Positions 36,263-45,084 of a stretch of DNA of 64,000 nt are shown here, piece by piece. The stretch lies in the NCBI GenBank assembly GCA_023442945.1, contig JAEZWW010000005.1, positions 131,505-195,504 of the forward strand. The letters are read 5' to 3'. Made by a program: the position numbers and the translations under genes. Every line of letters starts with the position of its first letter. Within the stretch, counting starts at the first letter, position 1. Source of the DNA: Pseudomonadota bacterium (lineage in GTDB: Bacteria > Pseudomonadota > Gammaproteobacteria > Burkholderiales > Burkholderiaceae_C). Under the pieces are notes generated by a model. It searched no databases, was not told the origin of the DNA, and saw nothing but the letters and a program-made list of their open reading frames with translations.

Positions 36263-36828
36263 CGGCCGTGGCCGACCCCGTTGCCGCCCTGCCCCCGCTT
36301 CAGGCGCTGCGCCGCTCTGCCTGCCTGCCGCCCGGCGACTTCCGACTGGCGATGCGCCGGCTGGCGGGCGCCGTGTGCATCGTCGCCACCACCGACGGGC
36401 AGCGCCCGACCGGGCTGACCGCCACGGCGGTGACCTCGCTGTCGGCCGAGCCGGCGCGGCTGCTCACCTGCATCAACCTCAAGGGCAGCACTTTCCGCAG
36501 CATCACCGACAGCCGGCGCATGAGCGTGAACCTGCTGACCACCCACCACACCGATCTGGCCACGCGCTTCGGCGGCGCAGGCCCCGCCGGCGCGAGCGAA
36601 CTGTTCGAGCCGACGCTGTGGGACACGCTGGCGACCGGCGCGCCGATCCTGCGCGAAGCCCTGGTCGCCTTCGACTGCGTGGTTGACGAGATGATGGTTG
36701 CCCACAGCCACGCCGTGATGATTGGCGAGATCAAGGCCGTGCAGATGCACCCAGGCGGCCATGCGCCACTGTTGTACGCTGACGGCCGCTACACCACATT
36801 GCACCCTCACGGAGACCCGACCCCATGA
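36259..36828 (+). CDS. Flavin reductase partner of the monooxygenase (StyB/IifD-like)
   Basis: A 189-residue NAD(P)H:flavin oxidoreductase of the HpaC/StyB type. Motifs: FRLAMRRLAGAVCIVATTDG, then PTGLTATAVTSLSAEPARLL (flavin site) and SVNLLT. It supplies reduced FAD to the adjacent monooxygenase. It is translationally coupled on both sides by four-base ATGA overlaps, with the monooxygenase upstream and the hydrolase downstream. Confidence 0.9.
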   Translation: MTAVADPVAALPPLQALRRSACLPPGDFRLAMRRLAGAVCIVATTDGQRPTGLTATAVTSLSAEPARLLTCINLKGSTFRSITDSRRMSVNLLTTHHTDLATRFGGAGPAGASELFEPTLWDTLATGAPILREALVAFDCVVDEMMVAHSHAVMIGEIKAVQMHPGGHAPLLYADGRYTTLHPHGDPTP

Positions 36829-38072
36829 CGAGCAAGCGCACTTCCCGCAGCATCCGCGTCCGCGCCACCGACGGCAGTGGCGAATTCGATGCCTACCTGG
36901 CCGTGCCCGCGGCCGGCAAAGGCCCAGGCGTCGTGCTCGCGCAGGAAATTTTTGGCGTGAACAAGACCATGCGCGAACTGGCCGACTACTACGCCGAAGA
37001 AGGCTATGTGGTCCTGGTGCCCGATCTGTTCTGGCGCCAGGAGGCCGGCGTCGAGCTGGACGAGCGCACCCAGTTCGACCGCGCGCTGGCGCTGTACCAG
37101 GGCTTCGACGAAGCCAAGGGCGTGGACGACATCCAGGCCACGCTGAACGCCCTGCGCGCGCTGCCCGAATTCGCTGGGCAGACCGGCGTGCTGGGCTTTT
37201 GCCTTGGCGGCAAGCTGGCCTACCTGGCCGCCTGCAGCACCGATTGCGATGTGGCCGTCGCCTACTACGGCGTCGGCATCGAAAACGCGCTTGGCGAGGC
37301 GGACCGGCTGGGCGGCAAGCGCCTGGTGCTGCACATCGCCGAGAACGACGGCTTCTGCCCACCCGAGGCGCGTGACGCGATCCTGAAGGCGCTGAGCGGC
37401 CGACCGGGTGTGGATCTGTACGTCTACCCGGGCGTGGACCATGCCTTTGCCCGCCTCGGCGGCGACCATTACCACAAGCCCTCGGCCCTGATGGCGCACC
37501 AGCGCAGCATCGCCGCCTTCCGCGGCGTGCTGGGGCCGCACTACGACTTCTCCGCCTTATGGGACAAGCACTGCGAGTACGAATTCGCGACGCGCGATGT
37601 GGACGCCACCATGGCCACCATGGTCGCCGAACCCTACGTGAACCACATCCCCACCATGACCGGGGGCGTCGGCTACCAGTTGCTGTCGCGCTTTTACCGC
37701 AACCACTTCGTCAACGCGAACCCGCCCGACACCACGCTGATCCCGATCTCGCGCACCGTGGGCAGCAGCCAGATCGTGGACGAGATGCTGTTCTGCTTCA
37801 CCCACACCTGTGAGATCGACTGGATGCTTCCTGGCGTGGCGCCCACCGGCAAGCGCGTGGAAGTGCCGCTGATCGCGATCGTGAAGTTCCGCGGCGACAA
37901 GCTCTACCACGAGCACATTTACTGGGACCAGGCCAGCGTGCTGGTGCAGATCGGCAAGCTGGACGCCAAGGGCCTGCCGGTGGCCGGCGTCGAGACCGCG
38001 CGCAAGCTGCTCGACGAAACCCTGCCGTCGAACACCTTGATGGCCAACTGGACCAAGTCGGAGGGCCGCTGA
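36825..38072 (+). CDS. Dienelactone hydrolase fused to an NTF2/SnoaL-like domain (IifB-like)
   Basis: A 415-residue two-domain protein. Residues 1-235 are a dienelactone-hydrolase domain with the triad Cys126 (GFCLGG), Asp175 (AENDGF) and His206 (GVDHAF). Residues about 240-415 resemble an NTF2/SnoaL-like ester-cyclase fold (EYEFATRDVDATMATMVAEP, then FRGDKLYHEHIYWDQASVL). In indole-degrading clusters a protein in this position, described as a cofactor-free oxygenase, opens 3-hydroxyindolin-2-one to anthranilate; assignment here rests on neighbours and must be held loosely. Last gene of the operon; start overlaps the reductase stop. Confidence 0.82.
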   Translation: MTSKRTSRSIRVRATDGSGEFDAYLAVPAAGKGPGVVLAQEIFGVNKTMRELADYYAEEGYVVLVPDLFWRQEAGVELDERTQFDRALALYQGFDEAKGVDDIQATLNALRALPEFAGQTGVLGFCLGGKLAYLAACSTDCDVAVAYYGVGIENALGEADRLGGKRLVLHIAENDGFCPPEARDAILKALSGRPGVDLYVYPGVDHAFARLGGDHYHKPSALMAHQRSIAAFRGVLGPHYDFSALWDKHCEYEFATRDVDATMATMVAEPYVNHIPTMTGGVGYQLLSRFYRNHFVNANPPDTTLIPISRTVGSSQIVDEMLFCFTHTCEIDWMLPGVAPTGKRVEVPLIAIVKFRGDKLYHEHIYWDQASVLVQIGKLDAKGLPVAGVETARKLLDETLPSNTLMANWTKSEGR

Positions 38073-38108
38073 GCGCCTGCTGAACCGTAGGCACCGCTCG
38101 TGAATCCA

Positions 38109-38138
38109 TAGCGCTTCCCCGATAGGGGGAAAGCGCTA
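38109..38138. terminator. Hairpin between convergent operons (probable bidirectional terminator)
   Basis: TAGCGCTTCCCC (38109-38120) pairs with GGGGGAAAGCGCTA (38125-38138) around a short loop, a 12 bp stem with one or two bulges. It lies in the 99 bp gap between the hydrolase stop and the thioesterase stop. It lacks a T tract, so termination strength is uncertain. Confidence 0.5.
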
Positions 38139-38171
38139 CCGCTGGGTTCAGTGGATAGGCGCGATGCCCGT

Positions 38172-38612
38172 TCAGGCCGGCGTTGGTGGCACCGACGCCT
38201 CGGCCCGCGTCAGCGCCATGGTGCCGTTGGTCTTGACCACCAGCGTGCGCTGGCCGTCGGCGGCGACGGCGTAAACCTCGGCCTCGGTGAAGCTGAGCTG
38301 GCGCCCGGGCTTGACGACCCAGGCCTCGCATTCCAGCGCCACGCCGCGCGCGCCGCGCAGCAGGCTGGTTTTGAACTCGGCCGTCAGCACCCAATGGTCC
38401 TGCGGCGCCTGGGTCTGCGCGACCGCGCCCATGGTGTGGTCGGCCATCGACGCCATCACGCCCGCGTGGACCACGCCGGTGTGCTGCAAGTGGCGCGGCT
38501 GCAGTTCAAGGCGCGTGCGCAGGCGGCCGCCCTCCAGGGCGACCGGCTCAATGCCGAGGTCGACCATGAAGGGCGCCATGCGAAAGAACCCGCGCAGAGT
38601 GTCCAGGTCCAT
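38172..38612 (-). CDS. PaaI-type hotdog-fold thioesterase
   Basis: A 146-residue hotdog-fold protein, start MDLDTLRGFF at 38612. Signature HTGVVHAGVMASMADHTMG, then WVLTAEFKTSLLRGARG, as in PaaI thioesterases. It follows the thiolase by 32 bp on the same strand and is the last gene of the fadB-thiolase-thioesterase unit, so it probably releases CoA from pathway intermediates. Confidence 0.88.
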   Translation of the reverse strand: MDLDTLRGFFRMAPFMVDLGIEPVALEGGRLRTRLELQPRHLQHTGVVHAGVMASMADHTMGAVAQTQAPQDHWVLTAEFKTSLLRGARGVALECEAWVVKPGRQLSFTEAEVYAVAADGQRTLVVKTNGTMALTRAEASVPPTPA

Positions 38613-38644
38613 GATCGACGGCCGCGGCGCTGTGTGCGGAGGGC

Positions 38645-39820
38645 TCAGAGCACCTCGAAGATGCCGGCCGCGCCCATGCCGCCGCCGATGCACATGGTCA
38701 CGCCCACGCGCTTGGCGCCGCGGCGCTTGCCTTCGATCAGCGCGTGGCCCGTCAGCCGCTGGCCCGACACGCCGTACGGGTGGCCCACAGCGATGGCGCC
38801 GCCGTTGACGTTGAGACGGTCGGCCGGGATGCCCAGCTTGTCGCGGCAGTACAGCACCTGCACGGCAAAGGCTTCGTTCAGCTCCCACAGGTCGATGTCG
38901 CTGACTTTCAGGCCCAGGCGGCCGAGGACTTTGGGCACGGCGAAGACCGGGCCGATGCCCATTTCGTCAGGCTCGCACCCGGCCACGGCAAAGCCGAGGA
39001 AGCGGCCCAGCGGTTTCAAGCCCTTGCGCTCGGCTTCGGCCTCGTCCATCACCACGCAGGCGCCGGCGCCGTCGGAGAACTGGCTGGCGTTGCCGGCGGT
39101 GATCACGCCACCGGGCAGCGCCGGGCGGATGCCGCTGATGCCTTCCTTGGTCGTGCCTTCGCGGATGCCTTCGTCCTGCGACACCGTCACTTCCTTGGTG
39201 CGCAGGCCCATGACCGGGTCGGCCACGCCGGCCAGCACGGTGATGGGGGCGATCTCGTCGTCAAACTTGCCGGCGGCGCGCGCGGCGGCGGCCCTTTGCT
39301 GGCTGGCGGCGCCGTACTCGTCCATGGCGTCGCGGCCGATGTTGTAGCGCTTGGCGACCTGCTCGGCGGTCTGCAGCATGCTCCAGTAGATGGCGGGCAC
39401 CTTGGCTTCGAGGGCCGGGTCTTTCATCATGTGCAGGTTCATTTCCTGCTGCACGCAGGAGATGCTTTCGACGCCGCCGGCGACGTAGGTCGTGCCTTCG
39501 CCCGCGATGATGCGTTGCGCGGCCAGCGCGATGGTCTGCAGGCCGGACGAGCAAAAGCGGTTGACGGTCATGCCCGACACGGTGACCGGGCAGCCGGCCA
39601 TCAGCGCGATCTGGCGGCCGATGTTGGCGCCGGTGGCGCCTTCGGGGTTGGCGCAGCCCATGATCACGTCTTCAACCTCACCCGCGTCGATGCCGGCGCG
39701 CGCAATCGCGTGCTGCACCGCGTGGCCGCCGAGCGTGGCGCCGTGGGTCATGTTGAAAGCACCTTTCCAGCTCTTGGTCAGCGGGGTGCGGGCGGTGGAA
39801 ACGATAACGGCCGATGTCAT
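38645..39820 (-). CDS. fadA: Acetyl-CoA acyltransferase (3-ketoacyl-CoA thiolase)
   Basis: A 391-residue thiolase. Catalytic residues: Cys in VNRFCSSGLQTIALA (about residue 90), His in NVNGGAIAVGHPYGVSG (about 348) and the second Cys in MCIGGGMGAAG (about 378). Cleaves 3-ketoacyl-CoA to acetyl-CoA and a shorter acyl-CoA. It follows the fadB-type gene on the same strand, separated by a dispersed repeat of about 60 bp. Whether it acts as a degradative thiolase or acetoacetyl-CoA thiolase cannot be read, but the fadB pairing supports degradation. Confidence 0.92.
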   Translation of the reverse strand: MTSAVIVSTARTPLTKSWKGAFNMTHGATLGGHAVQHAIARAGIDAGEVEDVIMGCANPEGATGANIGRQIALMAGCPVTVSGMTVNRFCSSGLQTIALAAQRIIAGEGTTYVAGGVESISCVQQEMNLHMMKDPALEAKVPAIYWSMLQTAEQVAKRYNIGRDAMDEYGAASQQRAAAARAAGKFDDEIAPITVLAGVADPVMGLRTKEVTVSQDEGIREGTTKEGISGIRPALPGGVITAGNASQFSDGAGACVVMDEAEAERKGLKPLGRFLGFAVAGCEPDEMGIGPVFAVPKVLGRLGLKVSDIDLWELNEAFAVQVLYCRDKLGIPADRLNVNGGAIAVGHPYGVSGQRLTGHALIEGKRRGAKRVGVTMCIGGGMGAAGIFEVL

Positions 39821-39831
39821 TGAATACTCCT

Positions 39832-39888
39832 GAATTTATAGCTGGCTGCGCAGATGGCTGTAGGGCTAGAGGCGGATTTCAATTGAAA
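39832..39888 (-). repeat. Comamonadaceae-type repeat between thiolase and fadB, touching the fadB stop
   Basis: Reverse copy: TTATAGCTGGCTGCGCAG, then ATGGCTGTAGGGCTAGAGGC, ending in GGATTTCAATTGAAAG. The stop codon of the fadB-type gene (39879-39881) is within its A/T-rich end, so the repeat reaches the coding end. Confidence 0.8.
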
Positions 39889-41993
39889 GTCTTGCCTTCG
39901 GCCACGAGCTTTTGCAGCAGCGGCGCCGGCTCCCAGAAGCTGGCGTCGTCGTTCGGGTTGCGCGCGAAGCGCTTCATGCTTTCGGCCACGTTGAACAGGC
40001 CCACCTGGTCGGCGTAGCGCATCGGGCCACCGCGCCAGATCGGGAAGCCGTAGCCCGTCAAATACACCATGTCGATATCGCTGGCCTTGCTGGCGATGCC
40101 GTCTTCCAGGATGTGGGCGGCTTCGTTGACCAGCGAATACACCAGGCGCTCAACAATCTCCTGGTCGCTGATCTTGCGCGGGGTGATGCCCAAGGCCTTG
40201 CGGTGGTCCTCGATCATCTTGTTCACCACCTCACTCGGGATCGCATCGCGCTTGCCCGCTTGGTAGTCGTACCAGCCGGCGCCGGTCTTCTGGCCAAAGC
40301 GGCCCAGCTCGCACAGCTTGTCGGCGGTGGCGCTGTACTTCATGCCCGGCTTTTCGACGGCGCGGCGCTTGCGGATCGCCCAGCCGATGTCGTTGCCGGC
40401 CAAATCGCCCATGCGGAACGGGCCCATGGCGAAGCCGAATTTCTCGATCGCCTTGTCGACCTGCTGCGGCGTGGCGCCTTCGTCCAACATGAAGCCGGCC
40501 TGGCGGCTGTACTGCTCGATCATGCGGTTGCCGATGAAGCCGTCGCACACGCCCGACACCACGGCCGTCTTCTTGATCTTCTTGGCGATGCCCATCACCG
40601 TGGCCAGCACGTCCTTGGCGGTGGCCTTGCCACGCACCACTTCCAGCAGCTTCATCACGTTGGCCGGGCTGAAGAAGTGCATGCCGACCACGTCCTGCGG
40701 GCGCTGGGTGAAGGCGGCGATCTTGTCCACGTCCAGCGTCGAGGTGTTGGACGCCAGGATGGCGCCGGCCTTGGCCACTTCGTCCAGCTTCTTGAAGACC
40801 TGCTCTTTCACGCCCAGCTCTTCAAACACCGCTTCGATGATGAGGTCGGCGTCTTTCAGATCGGCGTAGTCCAGCGTGGTCTTGAGCAGGGCCATGCGCT
40901 GCTCGTACTTGTCGGCTTTCAGCTTGCCCTTCTTGACCTGGGCTTCGTAGTTCTTCTTGATCGTGGCGACGCCGCGGTCCAGCGCTTCCTGCTTGGTCTC
41001 CAGCATCGTGACCGGGATGCCGGCGTTCAGGAAGTTCATGGCGATGCCGCCACCCATGGTGCCAGCGCCGATCACGCCCACGGTCTTCACGTCGCGCGGC
41101 TTGACGTCGCTGCCCACGTCGGGAATTTTGGAAGCGGCGCGCTCGGCCGCGAAGATGTGGCGCAGCGCCTTGCACTCGGGCGTCTGCATCAGGTTGGTGA
41201 AGATCTCACGCTCGCGCGCCAGGCCTTCGTCAAATTTGTACTTGGTGGCGATCTCGACCGCGTCCACGCACTTCACGGGCGCGGGGAAGTTCTTGGCCAT
41301 GCCCTTGACCATGTTGCGTGCGAACTGGAAGTACGCGTCGCCCTGCGGGTGCTTGCACGGCAGGTTGCGCACCAGCGGCAGCGCGCTGCCGTCGGCGTGC
41401 TGGGCCGCGACCTTCTGCGCCAGGGCAACGGCTTCGTCCGTCAGCGATTCGGGTGTGGCGCTGAGTTGGTCGAACAGCTTCTGGCCCGGCAGGCCGGCCA
41501 GCACGTCGCTGTTGACCGGCTCGCCACTGACGATCATGTTCAGCGCGGTTTCGACGCCCAGCACGCGCGGCAGGCGCTGCGTACCGCCGGCGCCGGGGAT
41601 CAGGCCCAGCTTGACTTCCGGCAGCGCCACCTTGGTGCCCGGCGCGGCGATGCGGTAGTGCGCGCCCAGGGCCAGCTCCAGCCCGCCGCCCATGACCACC
41701 GAATGCACGGCAGCGACGACCGGTTTTTGCGAATTCTCGACCGCGAGGATGACCGACAGCAGGATCGGCTCGCGCATGGCTTTGGTGATGTCGTTGAATT
41801 CGCGGATGTCCGCGCCGCCGGAAAACGCCTTGCCTGCGCCGGTGAGCACGATGGCCTTGACGGCCGGGTCGTTGTTGGCCTTTTCCAGGGCGTTGGTGAT
41901 GCCCACCCGTGTGTCGTAACCCAGGCCGTTGACCGGCGGGTTGTTCAGGGTGATGACGGCCACGTCTCCTTGGACTTTGTACTCAGCGGTCAT
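39879..41993 (-). CDS. fadB: Bifunctional enoyl-CoA hydratase / 3-hydroxyacyl-CoA dehydrogenase (FadB/FadJ type)
   Basis: A roughly 704-residue beta-oxidation multifunctional enzyme. The N-terminal crotonase domain spans about 1-190 (AFSGGADIREF, then GGGLELALGAHYRIA). The 3-hydroxyacyl-CoA dehydrogenase NAD domain begins KTVGVIGAGTMGGGIAMNFL near residue 300, followed by HFFSPANVMKLLEVVRG and two C-terminal dehydrogenase domains (GFIGNRM, then YGFPIWRGGPM). ATG 41993 is preferred to the ATG at 42020 because AGAGGA lies upstream. It is the first gene of the leftward unit with thiolase and thioesterase. Confidence 0.93.
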   Translation of the reverse strand: MTAEYKVQGDVAVITLNNPPVNGLGYDTRVGITNALEKANNDPAVKAIVLTGAGKAFSGGADIREFNDITKAMREPILLSVILAVENSQKPVVAAVHSVVMGGGLELALGAHYRIAAPGTKVALPEVKLGLIPGAGGTQRLPRVLGVETALNMIVSGEPVNSDVLAGLPGQKLFDQLSATPESLTDEAVALAQKVAAQHADGSALPLVRNLPCKHPQGDAYFQFARNMVKGMAKNFPAPVKCVDAVEIATKYKFDEGLAREREIFTNLMQTPECKALRHIFAAERAASKIPDVGSDVKPRDVKTVGVIGAGTMGGGIAMNFLNAGIPVTMLETKQEALDRGVATIKKNYEAQVKKGKLKADKYEQRMALLKTTLDYADLKDADLIIEAVFEELGVKEQVFKKLDEVAKAGAILASNTSTLDVDKIAAFTQRPQDVVGMHFFSPANVMKLLEVVRGKATAKDVLATVMGIAKKIKKTAVVSGVCDGFIGNRMIEQYSRQAGFMLDEGATPQQVDKAIEKFGFAMGPFRMGDLAGNDIGWAIRKRRAVEKPGMKYSATADKLCELGRFGQKTGAGWYDYQAGKRDAIPSEVVNKMIEDHRKALGITPRKISDQEIVERLVYSLVNEAAHILEDGIASKASDIDMVYLTGYGFPIWRGGPMRYADQVGLFNVAESMKRFARNPNDDASFWEPAPLLQKLVAEGKTFN

Positions 41994-42153
41994 GGATGCG
42001 AATTCCTCTGGGTTATGCAACGAAGCGAACGATACAACGCGGAGGCGCCGTACCCAAAATCAACTGTCCATTGTGGAAGATGCGCCGGGGCCCCGCAACG
42101 GCGAATGTCGCCGCAGGGACAAGCGCCGGCCGGGTATGGGGGCGCTCAACCGA

Positions 42154-42220
42154 TATTCAAGCCAAATCAGGCTCTGGCCCTAGTATCACCAGCGCGGGCA
42201 GCTAGACTATTGATAGCGAA
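42154..42220 (+). repeat. Comamonadaceae-type intergenic repeat, copy (plus)
   Basis: ATTCAAGCCAAATCAG, then GCTCTGGCCCTAGTATCACC, then AGCGCGGGCAGCTAGACTAT and TGATAGC. It is in the 302 bp gap between the livF stop and the fadB start; the rest of that gap shows no gene. Confidence 0.8.
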
Positions 42221-42295
42221 ATGGCATGGCAGGCAGGCCGTGCACACACGTACGCAAGGCCAAGCCGGCCCGCTGACTGACCCAGCGCGGCCGGA

Positions 42296-42991
42296 TCAGA
42301 CCTCCAGCCATTCCTTGCGCGTCGTTGCGTCGGCGCGCAACTGGTCGGGCGTGCCATCGAACACGATGCTGCCGTGGCCCATGACCAGGGTGCGGTCGGA
42401 GATGTGCATGGCGATGGTCAGCTTTTGCTCGATCAGCAGCACCGAAATTCCCCGGTCCTTCAGCTTCTTCAGGTAGTCGCCCACCAGCTCGACGATCTTG
42501 GGCGCCAGGCCCTCGGTCGGCTCGTCGATGATGATGAGGTCCGGGTCGCCCATCAGCGTGCGGCACAGCGTCAGCATCTGTTGTTCGCCACCGGACATCA
42601 CGCCCGCCTCGGTGTTCTGCCGCTCCTGCAGGCGCGGGAACATGGCGTACATGTCATCGTAGGTCCAGCGGCTGGTCTTCTTGCCGCCCTTTTCGCCCAG
42701 CATCAGGTTCTGGTGCACCGTGAGGCGAGGAAAGACGTCGCGCGACTCGGGCACGTAACCCAGGCCGAGCTTGGCGATCTCGTAAGACTTGCGGCGCAGC
42801 AGCGACTGGCCCTTCCAGTCGATCGTGCCTTCGGCGTGGACCAGGCCCATGATGGCCTTGGCGGTGGTGGAACGGCCGGATCCGTTGCGCCCCAAGAGCG
42901 CCACGATCTCGCCCGGCTGCACGTCGAAATTGACGCCGTGCAGCACATGGCTCTTGCCGTAGTAAGCGTGCAGGTCCTGGACTTTCAACAT
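42296..42991 (-). CDS. livF: Branched-chain-type ABC transporter ATP-binding protein (LivF-like)
   Basis: A 231-residue ATPase. The Walker A motif reads GRNGSGRST: the universal Lys is Arg. Walker B and signature are otherwise normal (MSGGEQQMLTLCRTLM, then LIIIDEPTEGLAPKIVELV), and the H-loop region has LLIEQKLTIAMHISDR, with Gln-Lys where many families have EHD, as usual for LivF. ATG 42991 is used because AGGGG lies 8 bp upstream; a TTG at 42997 overlaps the livG stop. Works with the paired LivG ATPase and LivHM permeases. Confidence 0.9.
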   Translation of the reverse strand: MLKVQDLHAYYGKSHVLHGVNFDVQPGEIVALLGRNGSGRSTTAKAIMGLVHAEGTIDWKGQSLLRRKSYEIAKLGLGYVPESRDVFPRLTVHQNLMLGEKGGKKTSRWTYDDMYAMFPRLQERQNTEAGVMSGGEQQMLTLCRTLMGDPDLIIIDEPTEGLAPKIVELVGDYLKKLKDRGISVLLIEQKLTIAMHISDRTLVMGHGSIVFDGTPDQLRADATTRKEWLEV

Positions 42992-42993
42992 GC

Positions 42994-43788
42994 TCAATGC
43001 CCCTGTGCCTGCGCGTCGGCGACGGACGATCCGAGGTAGGCCTCCTGCACGCGCGCGTTGGCGCGCACGGCCTCGGGCGTGTCGAAGGCGATGACTTCAC
43101 CGTAGACCACCACGGCGATCTTGTCGGCCAGGCCGAACACCACGCCCATGTCATGCTCCACGGTCAGCAGCGTCTTGCCCTGCGTGACCTGGCGGATCAG
43201 CTCGATGAAGTGGCGCGTTTCGCTCTTGCTCATGCCGGCGGTGGGTTCGTCCAGCAGGATCACGTCGGCACCGCCGGCGATGGTCACACCGATCTCCAGC
43301 GCGCGCTGCTCGGCGTACGGCAGGTTGGTGGCGAGCACGTCGCGCTTGTGTTCCAGCTGGATCATGCGCAGCAGCTCTTCGGTGCGCGCGTTGGCGTCGT
43401 GCATGCGCGAGAGAAAGCGCAAGAAGGTGTAGCGGTAGCCCAGCTTCCACAGCACGGCGCAGCGCAGGTTCTCGAACACGCTGAGCTTGGGGAAGATGTT
43501 GGTGATCTGGAAGCTGCGCGACAGCCCCATGCGGTTGATCTCGTACGGCTTCTTGCCGTCGATACGCTGGCCGTTGAGCAGCACCTCGCCGCTGGTAGGC
43601 GTGAGGCGCCCGCTGATCAGGTTGAACAGCGTGGACTTGCCCGCGCCGTTGGGCCCGATGATGGCTACGCGCTCACCCGGGCGCACCGCCAGGTTGGCGC
43701 CGCGGATGATTTGCGTCTTGCCAAAGCTCTTGTGCAGGTCTTTGAGCTCGATCGCGTAGTTGTCTTGGGTGGCGACGGGCGCGTTCAT
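42994..43788 (-). CDS. livG: Branched-chain-type ABC transporter ATP-binding protein (LivG-like)
   Basis: A 264-residue ATPase with a normal Walker A (GPNGAGKST), the LivG-type QITNIFPKLSVFENL segment, a short signature region NLPYAEQRALEIGVTIAGG (the LSGGQ motif is reduced to PYAEQR, common for LivG), Walker B ILLDEPTAGM and the EHDMGVVF H-loop. AAGGAG precedes the ATG. Overlaps livM by four bases. Energises the importer with the LivF-like subunit. Confidence 0.92.
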   Translation of the reverse strand: MNAPVATQDNYAIELKDLHKSFGKTQIIRGANLAVRPGERVAIIGPNGAGKSTLFNLISGRLTPTSGEVLLNGQRIDGKKPYEINRMGLSRSFQITNIFPKLSVFENLRCAVLWKLGYRYTFLRFLSRMHDANARTEELLRMIQLEHKRDVLATNLPYAEQRALEIGVTIAGGADVILLDEPTAGMSKSETRHFIELIRQVTQGKTLLTVEHDMGVVFGLADKIAVVVYGEVIAFDTPEAVRANARVQEAYLGSSVADAQAQGH

Positions 43789-45080
43789 ACCGGCGCTCCT
43801 TCGGCGACGCGCGCGGCATTTTCGATCTCGGCCTGCACCTCTCCCCAGCGCGCGGCGTACACACGCCGCGCACGGTCGAGCAGAAACACCCCGACGGCGA
43901 ACACCGCGCCCGCCGCAACCCAGTGCGCGGCGCTGTGGGCGTGCAGCGTCAAACCGAGGTAATGCACGTCATCGCCCATCGCGCCGTTGAGCTGCAGGTG
44001 GTAAACCATTTCGATCATCGCGCCAGCACCGGCCAGCACAACGAGGGCCGCCGCAATGACCGCCAGCAGGCTGGGCCACACGCGGCCAAACTTGCCGTAC
44101 GCGGCCACGCGCACGTTCATCATGATCAGGCTGGCGATGCCGCCGGGTGCATACATCACCATGAAGACAAAGATCAGGCCCAGGTACAGCAGCCAGGCTT
44201 TCGTGAGCTCAGACAGCAGCACCGACGCCAGGACCATCAGCACGCCGCCAATAATGGGCCCGAAGAATACCGTCGCACCCCCCAGGAAGGTGAACAGCAG
44301 GTAGCTGCCCGAGCGCACCGGCCCCACCACCTCGGCCGTGACCAACTCGAACTGCAGCGCGCCCAGCCCCCCTGCAATGCCGGCAAAAAAGCCGGCCACG
44401 ATAAACGACAGGTAGCGCACGCGCTGGCTGCTGTAGCCGATGAATTCCACCCGCTCGGGGTTGTCGCGCACCGCGTTCAGCATGCGCCCAAGCGGTGTCT
44501 GCGTGAAGGCGTACATCGCCGCCACGCTGATGAAGGCGTAAAGCGCGATCAGGTAGTACAGCTGCCGCGCCGGGCCGAAGGTGATGCCCATCACCGGCTC
44601 ACCGACCACGCGGTTGCCCGACACGCCCGCCTCGCCGCCGAAAAACTCGGGAATCATCAGCGACATGGCGAACACCAACTCGGCGATGCCCAGGGTGATC
44701 ATGGCGAAGGTGGTGCCGGACTTCTTCGTCGTGACGTAACCCAGCAGCGCGGCAAAGAACACCCCCGCCAAGCCGCCCACCAGGGGGATCAGGCTGACCG
44801 GGATGTGCCAACGCCCGGCCGACACCGCGTTCAGCACGTGGATGGCGGCGTACGAGCCGAGGCCGGAGTAAACGGCGTGCCCGAAACTCAGCATGCCGCC
44901 CTGCCCCAGCAGGATGTTGTAGGACAGGCAGGCGATGATGGCGATGCCCATCTGCGCCAGCATGGTGACGCCCAGGTTGCTCGAGAAAACGAGCGGCGCC
45001 ACGATCAACACCAGGGCAAAGCCGCCCCAGATGAGCGCGCGGCGCACGTTGAAGCGCGCGGTGGAAGCTGCGGTCGTCAT
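43785..45080 (-). CDS. livM: Branched-chain-type ABC transporter permease (LivM-like)
   Basis: A 431-residue permease with about ten hydrophobic segments. Family hallmarks ILLGQGGMLSFGHAVYSGLG near residue 55 and FAMITLGIAELVFAM, and the cytoplasmic coupling loop PERVEFIGYSSQRVRYLSF. The C-terminal extension (last 80 residues) is longer than in amino-acid-type LivM. Four-base overlap with livG and 4 bp gap to livH. Confidence 0.92.
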   Translation of the reverse strand: MTTAASTARFNVRRALIWGGFALVLIVAPLVFSSNLGVTMLAQMGIAIIACLSYNILLGQGGMLSFGHAVYSGLGSYAAIHVLNAVSAGRWHIPVSLIPLVGGLAGVFFAALLGYVTTKKSGTTFAMITLGIAELVFAMSLMIPEFFGGEAGVSGNRVVGEPVMGITFGPARQLYYLIALYAFISVAAMYAFTQTPLGRMLNAVRDNPERVEFIGYSSQRVRYLSFIVAGFFAGIAGGLGALQFELVTAEVVGPVRSGSYLLFTFLGGATVFFGPIIGGVLMVLASVLLSELTKAWLLYLGLIFVFMVMYAPGGIASLIMMNVRVAAYGKFGRVWPSLLAVIAAALVVLAGAGAMIEMVYHLQLNGAMGDDVHYLGLTLHAHSAAHWVAAGAVFAVGVFLLDRARRVYAARWGEVQAEIENAARVAEGAPV

Positions 45081-45084
45081 ATGC

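Noticed and set aside
38109..38138. Firm intrinsic terminator call
   Set aside because: The hairpin is strong but there is no T tract on either strand, so it is only listed as probable.
39912..42476. 854-codon plus-strand frame opposite fadB
   Set aside because: Antisense to the bifunctional beta-oxidation enzyme; composition His/Gln/Val/Leu-rich with no domain.
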